Positions 1-8,787 are shown, counted from the first letter of the stretch. The stretch: DNA of 64,000 nucleotides from Phycicoccus avicenniae (GCF_018139485.1 NZ_JAGSNF010000001.1:186001-250000); one strand, 5' to 3'. Translations and numbers: made by a program. Notes: generated by a model not told the origin, from the sequence alone.

Positions 1-401
1 GCCACCTTCTGGCCGTGAGCCAGACCGGCAACTGGGACCCTTGGGTTGCCTTCTTCTGCCGTGCGATCTGCGAGCAGTCCATGGCTTCCGTGCGAGTTGT
101 CGATGCCCTCAACACCTGGCTCACGACTCAGCGGCAGACACTGAACGACCGCTACTGGACCGGGACTATCGCCAAGCTCGTCGAAGATCTGGTTGATTGG
201 CCTGTCATCACGGCCTCCTTCGTGCAGGAGAAGTACGAAGTAAGCGCTCCGACAGCGAAATCCGCGATCGACCGCCTCATGGAGAGCGGCGTACTCCGAG
301 AAACCACGGGCAAGTCCTACGGCCGCGTCTACGCCGCCATGGACGTCATCAACGCAGTGGAGTCGTTCGGTACATCGGGCGAGTCACGTCCGTCTGCGTG
401 A
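1..401 (+). CDS. Fic family protein, C-terminal part (5' end outside window)
   Basis: The open frame runs in from the window edge (codons from position 3) and ends at TGA 399-401, so only about 132 residues are visible. The opening residues HLLAVSQTGNWDPWVAFF match the region after the catalytic HxFx(D/E)GNGR motif of Fic proteins, and residues about 75-115 look like the winged-helix tail common in actinobacterial and archaeal Fic proteins. Fic enzymes transfer AMP or another nucleotide to protein targets. The catalytic motif is not visible here, so activity cannot be judged. The gene lies outside the left copy of the tRNA-Lys repeat and so belongs to neighbouring DNA rather than to the 45-kb island. 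Confidence 0.75.
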   Translation, partial: HLLAVSQTGNWDPWVAFFCRAICEQSMASVRVVDALNTWLTTQRQTLNDRYWTGTIAKLVEDLVDWPVITASFVQEKYEVSAPTAKSAIDRLMESGVLRETTGKSYGRVYAAMDVINAVESFGTSGESRPSA

Positions 402-662
402 TCGTGCAAGCATGGTGCGCGATCGCTTCACGCTCCCATTGGAGCGCGTCGAGGACGGCGCGCCAGCGCCGCCCGCAGGTGGAGGCCGAGCGCGGCGAGG
501 CCCTTGACTACAAGGAGGTCAACGCGGCAATCACGAGCCGCGTGCTCACGACCCCAGCACCTCCGCATTGGGGGCATGTAGCCACACATATCGCCACACC
601 GGCCCAATTCCGGGGGGGGGGGGCACGCGATCGGCTGCACCCTCGCTGACCTGCAGTGATGG
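402..662. other. Non-coding stretch between Fic gene and left att copy
   Basis: No convincing gene. Short open frames on both strands lack ribosome binding sites and recognisable protein character. It contains a run of 12 G at 612-623 and ends at the tRNA-like repeat at 663. Confidence 0.5.
612..623. repeat. Mononucleotide tract G12
   Basis: Twelve consecutive G residues just outside the left att copy. Nothing nearby suggests that it controls a gene. Tracts of this kind are prone to slippage and to sequencing length error. Confidence 0.9.
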
Positions 663-704
663 TGGGCCCCGTGGGGCTCGAACCCACAACCTACGGATCA
701 AAAG
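663..704. repeat. Left attachment-site copy (3' part of tRNA-Lys)
   Basis: Bases 663-698 equal 45,911-45,946 exactly. After one mismatch (699) the next five bases also match, giving 41 of 42. The copy covers the discriminator base, 3' acceptor strand, T-arm, variable loop and anticodon 3' half of tRNA-Lys, but the tRNA 5' half is absent. A partial tRNA 3' end in direct orientation with an intact tRNA is the usual mark of a tyrosine-integrase insertion. The island would span from here to the tRNA gene. Confidence 0.85.
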
Positions 705-1099
705 GTCACGGCACCCCGTGCCAGACAGGCTCAACCAGTCGCTTGACCTGCGCTTTCGCGTCTAGCTTACGTGCGTGAGACGCCGAGCGACATCCTGCAA
801 CTGCACCAGAACTGCACCAGTGCGATGGTCAGCGTCTTGGCGCGCTCAGGTGTGGGCGGTGATGGGGTCGGCAGGTCGAGCTGGTGATCGTGGCTTGTCG
901 GCGGCAAGCCGCGAGTCGACGCGGAAGCACTCGTGCACGACGCCGCCGGTGGAGCATGGTCGGTTCCCCTCCCCTGTGCGGGCCGGGTCGCCCTGAGCCG
1001 CACCCGGCGGCGACGGGCTCGGCCGCGCGCGGCTGATCGAGCCACGCCGCGCATACGACGAAGGCCACTCATAACGTTGGCGCCCGCCGGTGCTGGTCA
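705..1099. other. Island left end without a recognisable gene
   Basis: No supportable coding region was found on either strand. The only structure seen is the 11-bp tandem repeat at 799-820. This is where integrase or excisionase genes, or arm-type sites, would be expected next to an att site, but no integrase motif is present. Confidence 0.5.
799..820. repeat. 11-bp perfect tandem repeat (AACTGCACCAG x2)
   Basis: AACTGCACCAG occurs twice head to tail at 799-809 and 810-820, about 95 bp inside the left att copy. Short direct repeats at this distance from the crossover site are typical of arm-type integrase binding sites. That role is inferred from position only. Confidence 0.55.
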
Positions 1100-1422
1100 G
1101 TCAACGAGCGAGCCGACCTCACCAAGCGGAACCTCGCGCAGCACGTGGAGCGGCTCCACGGTGTGGAGCTGGAGCTGGCAGGGGACCACCTGTCGATGAG
1201 CGATATCGCGGCATCCTGTCCTGGGAGCTCGGGACGTGTCTGCGCGCACCCGAGATGACCGCTGACGAGGCGATGGCCGCGGTGCGACCTGTGCCTTTCC
1301 TGGCTCACGAGTGGCTCAATGTGGCCGGTCAGCCTGGACGTCCGGAGGACGGCAGGAGCCTGGGCATCGAGGTCACCTCGTTCGCCGCCTGGGCGAGGGC
1401 CGTCCTGCCAGGCGCTTCCTGA
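1100..1422 (+). pseudogene. Possible decayed gene of unknown family
   Basis: Two frames carry protein-like sequence. The first (1100-1258) reads VNERADLTKRNLAQHVERLH and continues to a stop at 1256. The second (about 1192-1422) contains DERYRGILSWELGTCLR and runs to TGA at 1420. They join naturally near 1,200 (GDHLSMS / DERYRGIL), which suggests one protein broken by a frameshift. No start codon with a ribosome binding site is evident and I do not recognise the family. It could also be chance coding potential in GC-rich DNA. Confidence 0.25.
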
Positions 1423-1450
1423 GAGTCTCACCCGCAGGAACCGGGCTGGG

Positions 1451-2182
1451 TCAGTTCATGGACCGGGCCGCGCCCGCGTAGGGGCTGAGCCGCTGCACCT
1501 GGGCCATGACGTCGAGCTGCGCTGGGCCGTACAGGTTCCTGATGGCGGCGTCGATGGTGCGCCGGCCTGGCTTGGCTCCGGCCTCCAGGAGCTCGAAGCG
1601 CGGCCACTGCGCAGCGGACAGCGTGCGGAGATGGGCTGCGAGGTCGACGGCGACGTCCGCCCGGGTCTGCTGCTCGACACCATCGCCCAGGTGGTCGAAG
1701 GCGATGACCGACGGGTCGTCACGGTAGGGCACCAGGAGGTGCACGTAGGCCTCGAGAGCCGCGGGGTCGAGGACGCGGCTCAGGACGACGACGAAGGCTC
1801 GCTCGACGTCCGGAAGGTCGCGGACGTGGGCGGCGATGTCGAGGGGCAGGTCCGTGGGGGCGGCACGTTGCAGCATCACCGCCAGCTCCGTCCGCGTCGC
1901 CTGCAGCTCCTCGATCCGGGCAGCCAGCTCAGCGTCCAGTCGGCGCAGGGCCCCGGCCGGGTGCTCGTCGGTCTCGTCCAGGGCGGCGATCTGCGGCAGC
2001 GTCAGCCCGAGCTGTGTGAGCCGCCGGATGCGCAACAGCCGGACCAGGTGATGCACGCCGTACCGGCCGTAGCCGTTGGTGTCGTGCTCCGGCTCGGCGA
2101 GCAGGCCGACGTCGGTGTAGTGCCGGACGGCGCGTCTGCTGGTGTCGGCGAGTTCTGCGATCTGTCGGGGGCTCCAGACCAT
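1451..2182 (-). CDS. MerR family transcriptional regulator, long form (MerR-1)
   Basis: 243 residues. ATG at 2182 is preceded by AGGAGG about nine bases upstream, so a longer upstream frame is rejected. An N-terminal MerR winged helix (SPRQIAELADTSRRAVRHY, then a GYGRYG segment) is followed by a dimerisation helix (about residues 70-115) and a C-terminal region of about 120 residues much longer than in metal-type MerR proteins. There is no cysteine metal site, so an organic or stress signal is likelier. It resembles the regulator at 13,976-14,704 along its full length. MerR activators bind dyads in over-long 19-20 bp spacers, and seven such promoters occur in this island; which paralogue reads them is not shown. 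It stands alone on the minus strand, downstream of the SRPBCC/oxidase/MFS genes. Confidence 0.85.
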   Translation of the reverse strand: MVWSPRQIAELADTSRRAVRHYTDVGLLAEPEHDTNGYGRYGVHHLVRLLRIRRLTQLGLTLPQIAALDETDEHPAGALRRLDAELAARIEELQATRTELAVMLQRAAPTDLPLDIAAHVRDLPDVERAFVVVLSRVLDPAALEAYVHLLVPYRDDPSVIAFDHLGDGVEQQTRADVAVDLAAHLRTLSAAQWPRFELLEAGAKPGRRTIDAAIRNLYGPAQLDVMAQVQRLSPYAGAARSMN

Positions 2183-2517
2183 GACGCAATTCCTCCTGGT
2201 GATGGCTCTCGGGCTCCGCATGACCTCCCGTCCCCTGCGCGTGTCCCGGGCCGCTGGGACCACCAGCGCAGTCATTGGGGCGGGGAAGTCAAGGGTGCGG
2301 TGGACGGGGATGGCGGACGCGGACGGCACCGGCCTCCGACATCAAGGTGTGCGCGGCCTCGAAGCCTTGTCGAGGGTCTCTCCGAGCAGCTCGACCGTGG
2401 CACCGCACGAACGGGTGGCGGTGACCTTCGGCAACAGCGCCCGCCGGCTTTACGACGCCTGACGGTGTGGTCGGCGGAAGCCCGCGAGGCGTCCGCCGGA
2501 CCGCGTGGGCGTGCCTC
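2183..2517. other. Intergenic region upstream of MerR-1
   Basis: No gene seen. It must hold the minus-strand promoter of MerR-1; a TTGACT hexamer (minus strand, 2292-2287) is present but no -10 at suitable spacing was convincing. None of the TGGCCG-type dyads found elsewhere in the island occurs here. Confidence 0.45.
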
Positions 2518-2958
2518 TCAGTGTCCCGAGCGCGTCGCAGCGGCTCGGAGGTTGTCCAGCCACTCGGCGAGGGAGGCGTCGAGGGCTGCCTGCATGGTCG
2601 GCGGGTCCGCGTCCACCGCGGGTCCCGCCCACGACTCGCGGGTCCTGACGACGACCCCTCCCTCGACGGGCGTCAGTTCCCACACGTGGACGGCGGTGAT
2701 GCCCGCCGCGGGCCCACCCCAGACGATGCGCCGCGGCGGCTCCACCTCGTGGATCGTCGAGACGATGTCCAGGCCGGACACGTGCCATCGGAACTGCGCG
2801 CCCGGCACGAGGTGGGTCGGGCTCTCGTGAACGGTCACGTCGGTCTGCCAACGTGGCCAGTCGGCGATGTGGGTCTGGACGTCCCACACCCCCTGGATGG
2901 AGGCGGGGACGAAGATCTCGTCGCGGGTGATGACGGGTGCGGTCGTGTCGATGTCCAC
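2518..2958 (-). CDS. SRPBCC family protein (polyketide cyclase/START-like)
   Basis: 146 residues. GTG start at 2958 with GAGGAAG upstream. The sequence follows the SRPBCC/Bet v1-like pattern: an N-terminal strand with a VWDVQTHIADWPRWQ segment, a central RFHW-type strand (AQFRWHVSGLDIVSTIHEVEP) and a long C-terminal helix (about 122-140). Such proteins bind hydrophobic ligands; some act as aromatases, cyclases or ligand carriers. The GMC oxidoreductase gene ends 84 bp upstream on the same strand, so the two may be co-transcribed and act on related hydrophobic compounds. No catalytic residue can be assigned. Confidence 0.8.
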   Translation of the reverse strand: MDIDTTAPVITRDEIFVPASIQGVWDVQTHIADWPRWQTDVTVHESPTHLVPGAQFRWHVSGLDIVSTIHEVEPPRRIVWGGPAAGITAVHVWELTPVEGGVVVRTRESWAGPAVDADPPTMQAALDASLAEWLDNLRAAATRSGH

Positions 2959-3042
2959 GGGAACTTCCTCGGTGTCGTGGTCTGTGGGATGGATGTGGGG
3001 GGAGGAGGGTGAGATCTGACTCGAAGACAGCGGGTCCGGGGG

Positions 3043-5211
3043 TCACCGCTTGCGCCGCAGGGCCCCGATGGTGAAGAACGCGGCGAACCGGGTCGTCGCG
3101 CTCAGCCGGCGCGAGGCGGTGAAGCCCTCCCCTCGCAGGGACGCGAGCATCCTGACGACCTCGCCGGGTGGGATGCGGAAGGTCACTCTCCGGCCGGGCC
3201 CGGAGCCGTTGGCGGGTCGGATCGTCGCGTCGAGGGTGCAGAGGTCACGGACGAGTCCGGCGAGCCCCGAACGGGTTGTCTCCTTGACCCCCTCGAGGTG
3301 CCAGCGCGTGCCGGAGTCGTCCTCCAGCTCGAGTCGGTAGCGCATCGCAGGGGCTGCCCGCGGGAACAGCTCCAGTGTTCCTCGGGTCTCGGCGTCCAGC
3401 AGGCCGGCGACCCTGAGTCGGCCCCTGACGGTCACGGGGTGGACGGGGTCGTCGGCGAAGCCTCGCAGCCCGTCGATCCGTGCCCGCAGGGTCAGCTCGG
3501 CCGCGCTGCCGCCGGCGGCGTCGTGCGCCACCATCCGCTCCGCGAATCGGACCCCGTCCCCGGCGGTCGACTCACGACGCTCGGCCATGCGCCTCGCCGC
3601 GACGTCCTCCGGCACCGGAGCCGGACGCACGGCGCCCCACTCGGGCGCGCGCCAACCGGGGTCGCCGGTCAGGCTCCGGACGAGCGCCTCGCAATGGTGC
3701 TCGGCGACCGCGAGGATCGTGGCCGAGGGGTTGACCGACGTGGCGGCCGGGATGGCGGCGCCGTCGAACACGTAGAGGCCCGGGTGGTCGTGGACCTCAC
3801 CGAGCGCGTCGACGACCCCGCGAGTGCGGTCGGGCCCGACCGGGACGCCGCCGAGCGGGTGGACGGTCACGGGGCGCCGCAGCAGGGTCCACGTCGCCGC
3901 AGTGCGCACCGGCGAGCCCAGCCGGCGCGCGATGGCCGGTCCCACACGGCGCTGCGCCCGGTACAGGCGCGCCTGGCGCCGGTTGGACCACTCCAGGACG
4001 ACGCGTCCCTCGTCGTCGAGCCGGAGCCGTCCGTCACTGGTGTCACGTCCCATGCCGAGCACCGCGAACGACCGGCGGGTGTCGGTCCGACGGAACCGCG
4101 ACCAGGCCGCCCTGGTGCGCCGCAACGGCAGGGCGCCCTTCAGAAGATCCTGCAGCGGCGGGGGTATGGCGCCGTCCTGCACCTGGAACCACACCGGCGC
4201 TCGCCCTTCCCAGACGTCGAGCACGGTCGTCGTCGTGATCGTCGGTCCGCGAGTGAGATCACCTGTGCCGTGACGCTGGTTCGTCGTCGCGAGGAAGTCC
4301 CCGTTCCCCGAGAACCCGTGGCCCAGCGTCGGGGAGAGTCCGGGAAGCGTCCCGTCGACGTCGCGCGCTCGCAGGAGGAGCTCGGTCGTCGCGACCGCCC
4401 CGGCGGCGAGCACGAGCCGGGTGGCCGTGTACCTGCGCTCCTGCGACGTGTCGTCCGTCGCGGACGTGATGACGGCCCACCCGTCGTCGAGCCTCTCGAG
4501 TCGCCGGGCCTCCGCGCCGGTCACGATGGTCGCCCCTTCCCGCTCGGCGACGGCCAGGTAGTTCATGTCGAGGCTATTCTTCGCCCCGTGGTTGCACCCG
4601 ATGACGCATTCGCCGACGAAGCGGCAGCCCCGCTGCTGAACTCCGTGGGCGTTGGGTCGCTCGGTGTCGGGGTCTCCGAACGTGACGGCCAGCAGCGGGC
4701 GAACGGTCGCTTCGGCGACGTCGAGGTCGCGGGTGACGTCCTCGAACAGGCGGGTGCGCTCGGGATCCCGACCAGAGGCCGGGTCCGGCGGCATCGTCGA
4801 CACCTGGAGCATGTGGGCCGCCAGGTCGTAGTACGGGTCGAGCAACGAGCGCGCCATGTGAGGAGCGGTGGACGTGTCCATCACGGCCTGTGCCGGCCGG
4901 GCGAAGACGTTGGCGTAGGCCAGGGAACCTCCGCCGAGGCCGGCGGCCTGGACGACGGCCATACGGTCGAGCCACCGGATGTCGTAGAGGCCGCCTCCCT
5001 TCTCCCACAGCCATCCGGCGTCGAGGTCAGGCCTCCTCGGGAAGCTGCCGGCCGGCCACCGCCGGCCGCGCTCGAGGACGACGACGTTCTGTCCGGCCTG
5101 AGCGAGGCGTGCGGCGGCCACGGCGCCGCCGAAGCCGCTGCCCACGACGATGACATCGGCGTGTGCGACGGTGTCGCGCTCGGGCTGCTCGGACGTGGGC
5201 CCCTTCGTCAT
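3043..5211 (-). CDS. GMC-type FAD oxidoreductase, cholesterol-oxidase-like, with C-terminal extension
   Basis: 722 residues. ATG at 5211 follows GAAGGAG, chosen over an upstream frame start at 5244. The FAD-binding motif GSGFGG is at residues 24-29, followed by ERGRRWP and a GLGGGSLAYANVF loop. A cysteine-rich segment GCRFVGECVIGCNHGAKNSL is characteristic of cholesterol-oxidase-like GMC enzymes, and the substrate-domain end HPLGG...VNPSATILAVAE carries the expected His and Asn. About 180 residues after the GMC core form a beta-rich extension seen in only some members. It likely oxidises a sterol-like or other hydrophobic alcohol. It is 34 bp downstream of an MFS gene and upstream of the SRPBCC gene, suggesting an uptake-or-efflux/oxidation unit. 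No signal peptide is visible, so it probably acts in the cytoplasm. Confidence 0.85.
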   Translation of the reverse strand: MTKGPTSEQPERDTVAHADVIVVGSGFGGAVAAARLAQAGQNVVVLERGRRWPAGSFPRRPDLDAGWLWEKGGGLYDIRWLDRMAVVQAAGLGGGSLAYANVFARPAQAVMDTSTAPHMARSLLDPYYDLAAHMLQVSTMPPDPASGRDPERTRLFEDVTRDLDVAEATVRPLLAVTFGDPDTERPNAHGVQQRGCRFVGECVIGCNHGAKNSLDMNYLAVAEREGATIVTGAEARRLERLDDGWAVITSATDDTSQERRYTATRLVLAAGAVATTELLLRARDVDGTLPGLSPTLGHGFSGNGDFLATTNQRHGTGDLTRGPTITTTTVLDVWEGRAPVWFQVQDGAIPPPLQDLLKGALPLRRTRAAWSRFRRTDTRRSFAVLGMGRDTSDGRLRLDDEGRVVLEWSNRRQARLYRAQRRVGPAIARRLGSPVRTAATWTLLRRPVTVHPLGGVPVGPDRTRGVVDALGEVHDHPGLYVFDGAAIPAATSVNPSATILAVAEHHCEALVRSLTGDPGWRAPEWGAVRPAPVPEDVAARRMAERRESTAGDGVRFAERMVAHDAAGGSAAELTLRARIDGLRGFADDPVHPVTVRGRLRVAGLLDAETRGTLELFPRAAPAMRYRLELEDDSGTRWHLEGVKETTRSGLAGLVRDLCTLDATIRPANGSGPGRRVTFRIPPGEVVRMLASLRGEGFTASRRLSATTRFAAFFTIGALRRKR

Positions 5212-5245
5212 GGTCGTACTCCTTCGGCTGTCGGGTTCAGGCACG

Positions 5246-6514
5246 TCACGGGCGGGGGGTCATGGATATCGGCCGACGCAGCCGGTGGGCGCCGAGTCCC
5301 AGCAGGACGACGACGACCGTCAACGCGCCGGAGACGGCGAACGCGTCCGCCACGCCGATGCGGCTGACGAGGGGGGCGAGGACGAGGGGCGAGAGGAACT
5401 GACCGAGGAAGATGGCCGACACGAGACCGCCGAGGGCGCGACCGCGCCGTTCTGCGGGAACGAGGTCGACGATCCAGAGGTTGAGGGTCGGAACGACGAG
5501 CCCGACACCGAGTCCGCCTACGAGGACGCCGATGAAGAGGACGGCGGTGAAGGAGGTCATACCGACGACGACCCAGCCGAGGCCGAGCAGGACGAGGCTG
5601 ACGGCGGTCACGCCGACCTGGTCGAGGTGCCGACGCACCTGCGGGAACAGCGCGGCCGCGACGGCCGAGCTGGCCGTGCTGGCCGCGACGACGATGCCGA
5701 TGAGCGTCGCCGATGCCCCGCGGTCCGCGAGCAGGAACGGGAGCTGCGTCGGGGCCATGAAGAACACCAGAGTGCCGACGCCGGCCACGACGAGGATGCC
5801 GAGGACCTGGTGCACCGCCCGCTGCGGCATCGGCGCACCGCTGCCTGGCCTTGGTGGGGTGGCGGACGGTGCGGGGCGCTGCCTGGACCGGAAGGCGACG
5901 GCCGCGAAGGGCAGGACTGCGGCTGCAGCGGCGTAGATCCAGAAGGGCGCGTTCCACGCGATGGTCGAGAGCCATCCCGCGAGCGGGAGGAAGACCACCC
6001 CGCCGAGGCTCGCGAACGTCTGCTGCAGACCGATGTACCTGCGGCGCTCCTCGCCGTCGAACTCGCGCGTGATGAGGGTGCTGATGCTCGTCATCACTCC
6101 CCCGACGCCGATCCCGAGGAGCACCCGGGTCACCAAGAGCACTGCGAGGGACGGTGCGAAGGCACCCGCGACACCGGCGACAGCGTAGAGGGCGAGCGAC
6201 CCTAGAAGCACGGGCACCGGGCCGAGGCGGTCGGACGCCGACCCGACGACGACCGCCGTGAGGGCGATGCCGAGGGAGGTGATCGTGAGCGCCAGCCGCA
6301 CGAGCACCCCGTCGTCGGAGCCGGATCCCAGGGCAGGACCGAGGGCGGGCAGGCTGGGGGAGATGACGGCGGCCGCCATGATGGTCAGGGTGGAGGCCGC
6401 GAGCAGCGTCCCGATCACGAGACGGCCCGGGCGCCCGGCCGTGGCGGTCGTGCGCTCGTGGGCGGTTGCCGCCGTCGTGCCCGTGCGGTTCGTCGCCGGG
6501 GTCGAGTGAGGCAT
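5246..6514 (-). CDS. MFS transporter
   Basis: 422 residues, starting at ATG 6514 (MPHSTPATNR) with only a weak GGGAAC upstream. About twelve hydrophobic segments begin near residue 32 (LVIGTLLAASTLTIMAAAVI). The first cytoplasmic loop has the MFS pattern GSASDRLGPVPVLLGS, and TM4 starts with RVLLGIGVGGV. The pattern fits drug/H+ antiporters of the DHA1 type, but the substrate cannot be deduced. It precedes the GMC oxidoreductase by 34 bp on the same strand, so it may move the substrate or product of that enzyme. The larger open frame reaching 7,180 is an artefact of the overlapping regulator gene. Confidence 0.8.
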   Translation of the reverse strand: MPHSTPATNRTGTTAATAHERTTATAGRPGRLVIGTLLAASTLTIMAAAVISPSLPALGPALGSGSDDGVLVRLALTITSLGIALTAVVVGSASDRLGPVPVLLGSLALYAVAGVAGAFAPSLAVLLVTRVLLGIGVGGVMTSISTLITREFDGEERRRYIGLQQTFASLGGVVFLPLAGWLSTIAWNAPFWIYAAAAAVLPFAAVAFRSRQRPAPSATPPRPGSGAPMPQRAVHQVLGILVVAGVGTLVFFMAPTQLPFLLADRGASATLIGIVVAASTASSAVAAALFPQVRRHLDQVGVTAVSLVLLGLGWVVVGMTSFTAVLFIGVLVGGLGVGLVVPTLNLWIVDLVPAERRGRALGGLVSAIFLGQFLSPLVLAPLVSRIGVADAFAVSGALTVVVVLLGLGAHRLRRPISMTPRP

Positions 6515-6609
6515 GAGGTTCCCGTCGCGAGGTGGATGGCTGCTGATCCGCAGCCCTGACACCTCGACCGTGCCGCGCCTCCGTGCCCGGCGGCAGTGGT
6601 CCACGATGG

Positions 6610-8682
6610 TCAGTCGTGCTCGTCGCTGCCCGCTGCCGCCCTCGGTGTCCCGGACCTCAGCAGCCGCCAGACGCCGTCCGTGAGCTCGTCCATGCCGCGG
6701 GCGAGGTGACGGCGGTAGGTGCTGAAGGGGATGCCCAGCCGCCGCGCCGCCCCCTTCTGGGTCGGCGTGCCGGACAGGTACGTTGCCACCACCGCGTCGT
6801 GCCCCTGCAGTGAGCGCTCGTCGCCGCGCATCGAGTCCAGCGCGGACCGGACCAGTGACCGGACGGCGGCGTCCACTGCGCGAGGGTCGGGGTCGCCGCC
6901 GGCTGATGCCCCCGGGGGAGCGGCGACCCGCGCCAGCGTGGTTCCGGCCAGCGCGAGGGGGCGACGCCACAGACCGAGTGCCTCCCGGACGGCGCCATCC
7001 AGGTCGGGGCGCGCGATGGGTGGCCGAACGTCCTGCGGTGCCTGGCTCCCGATGACCTCGAGGAGCCAGTCCTCGAAACGGTATCCACGCCAGTCCCGGC
7101 CGAACAGGGCGTGGAGGTGTCCGTCGAGCTCGACCCGCTGACCGGTGTCGAGCATCGCGCCGCCCAGGCGTCGCTCCCACGCGGGGGGATCGGGATATAC
7201 GAGGAAGCCGGCTCTGATCGCGGAGTCCCGGGCCACGCGCGCCAGGGCGAACCAGTACGTCAGCACTCTGGCGTGCGTCCCGTCCGGGACGTCGGGGTCG
7301 TGCACGACGAACCGGGCGACGGCGAACTCGTCGCCGTCGCGGAGACCGACGTCGGTGCAGAAGGCCCAGGCCGCTCGCAGCACGGGGTCCCGCGCGAGGT
7401 CCTCCTCGGGTGGTGGCGCGCGGAAGGTCAGACGTGCCGAGAACGCGACGACCTCACGGCTCTCGCTGGACCTGTACAGGGTGAACGCCGTGGGCTGCCG
7501 TTCGAGCCAGTACTCGACGAGCGCAGTGGACTCGTCGCCGAGGAGGCGCCGGGAGAGCGTCAGGACCGTGTTGCCGTCCAGGGGATCGAGTGCCTCGTCG
7601 GTGACGGCGCCTCGACCGCTCCAGGTGAACGCCTCCGAGAGCAGGTCGCGGTAGAGGAACAGGAGGTCACCCATCGTCTCGACGGCCTCCCGTTCACTGC
7701 CCGTGCGGACGGTGGCCAGCAGGTGGTCGCTGAGGCTCGTGCGCATGGCATCGAGGGCCGCGCGGTCCCGCCACTTCAGGTCGGCGACGAGTGCTTCCCG
7801 GACGACGTCGTGCGGGAACACGCCGGTGGGCGAGGAGTCGATGTAGGGCTGCTCGCGCAACCAGGCGAAGAGCCCCTCCGCGTCGTGCTCTGGGAGGGTG
7901 GTCCGTAGTGTGCGTTCGGTGGTCGTGGCGGCGAGCGCCGCCACCTCGAGCGCACGGCGGTGGGCGGACGTCGGGACGTCTCCGACCAGGCGAGCGAGGA
8001 GCGTCCGCAGGATCTCGGCGGAAGGGACCCATCCTTCTCCGGGGTGCGAGCGCGTGTCCGCAACAGCGACGGCGAGGGAAAGCGTCAGAGGGTTCCCTCC
8101 GGCGAACCTGATGACCGAGTCGTGCAACGCGGCCGGTAGCCCGGCTGCCCCGAGCAGCTGTTGCGCCTCGGACCGGGGCAGAGGTCCGAGGGGAAGCTCG
8201 CTCATCGCGGCGTGCCAGCCGGGGTCGATCCGCCATTCCATGTCGGGAGCCTCACGACCGGCGACGACGACGAGCGTGCGGTCGCTGGTGCCGGGCAGGA
8301 CCCGTTCGCGCAGGACCGGCCCTAGCCAGCTGCATTGCTCGACCGTGTCGACGAGGACGACAGGATCGTCGTGCGTCCGAGCGTCGGCGAACAGGTCGGC
8401 GAGCTCGGAAGGTCGTCGGAGGTCGCGACCGTCGACGGTGTGGACCGAGCGGCCGGTAGCGCGTGCACGCGCTTCCACCCAGTGCAAGAGGGAGGACTTA
8501 CCGACGCCCCCCGGCCCGTGGACCCAGAAGACCTGGACCCCGTCGGAGTCACCGGCGACGGCGGCGCCGAGGAGGCCGGTCTCCGTGGGGCGACCCACGA
8601 ATGCTCGCTCCCGGGCCCGTCTCACCCGGTTCCCGACGTCGGCTCCGCCGCTCTCCCCGTCCACGTGCTCAGTCTGGACCAT
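6610..8682 (-). CDS. STAND/AAA-type ATPase with C-terminal HTH (regulator-like)
   Basis: 690 residues. ATG at 8682, TGGGGAG upstream. The AAA-type start RERAFVGR (residues 24-31) is followed by Walker A GPGGVGKS (56-63) and a Walker B-like strand VVLVDTV (about 107-113), then an arginine-rich helical ATPase half. Residues about 240-620 have no motif I recognise. The C-terminus (about 635-675) is a sigma-factor or LuxR-like helix-turn-helix: PTQKGAARRLGIPFSTYRRH. The layout matches STAND-type signal-dependent activators such as MalT relatives, although the DNA-binding domain is unusual for that family. It lies 95 bp upstream of the MFS gene on the same strand and may control that operon. The ligand is unknown. 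Confidence 0.7.
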   Translation of the reverse strand: MVQTEHVDGESGGADVGNRVRRARERAFVGRPTETGLLGAAVAGDSDGVQVFWVHGPGGVGKSSLLHWVEARARATGRSVHTVDGRDLRRPSELADLFADARTHDDPVVLVDTVEQCSWLGPVLRERVLPGTSDRTLVVVAGREAPDMEWRIDPGWHAAMSELPLGPLPRSEAQQLLGAAGLPAALHDSVIRFAGGNPLTLSLAVAVADTRSHPGEGWVPSAEILRTLLARLVGDVPTSAHRRALEVAALAATTTERTLRTTLPEHDAEGLFAWLREQPYIDSSPTGVFPHDVVREALVADLKWRDRAALDAMRTSLSDHLLATVRTGSEREAVETMGDLLFLYRDLLSEAFTWSGRGAVTDEALDPLDGNTVLTLSRRLLGDESTALVEYWLERQPTAFTLYRSSESREVVAFSARLTFRAPPPEEDLARDPVLRAAWAFCTDVGLRDGDEFAVARFVVHDPDVPDGTHARVLTYWFALARVARDSAIRAGFLVYPDPPAWERRLGGAMLDTGQRVELDGHLHALFGRDWRGYRFEDWLLEVIGSQAPQDVRPPIARPDLDGAVREALGLWRRPLALAGTTLARVAAPPGASAGGDPDPRAVDAAVRSLVRSALDSMRGDERSLQGHDAVVATYLSGTPTQKGAARRLGIPFSTYRRHLARGMDELTDGVWRLLRSGTPRAAAGSDEHD

Positions 8683-8787
8683 CGCTCCCCACCGACCTCC
8701 GGTCCGACGAGTGGAATGTCCGCCCAGGACGGCGGCGGCGGGCGTGCGGAACCTGCGGCTCGGCGCGCCCGCCGCTCGAGCCCGGCC

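Noticed and set aside
2286-2350. TCAAG sequences upstream of MerR-1 as an eighth promoter copy
   Set aside because: Read on the minus strand they have a -35-like TTGA but no TGGCCG dyad or -10 at 19 bp.
1319-2830. 503-residue open frame on the plus strand
   Set aside because: Antisense to MerR-1 and the SRPBCC gene, which have good ribosome binding sites and clear family patterns; an effect of GC-rich codon third positions.
3298-5367. 689-residue plus-strand open frame
   Set aside because: Antisense to the GMC oxidoreductase with no recognisable domain.
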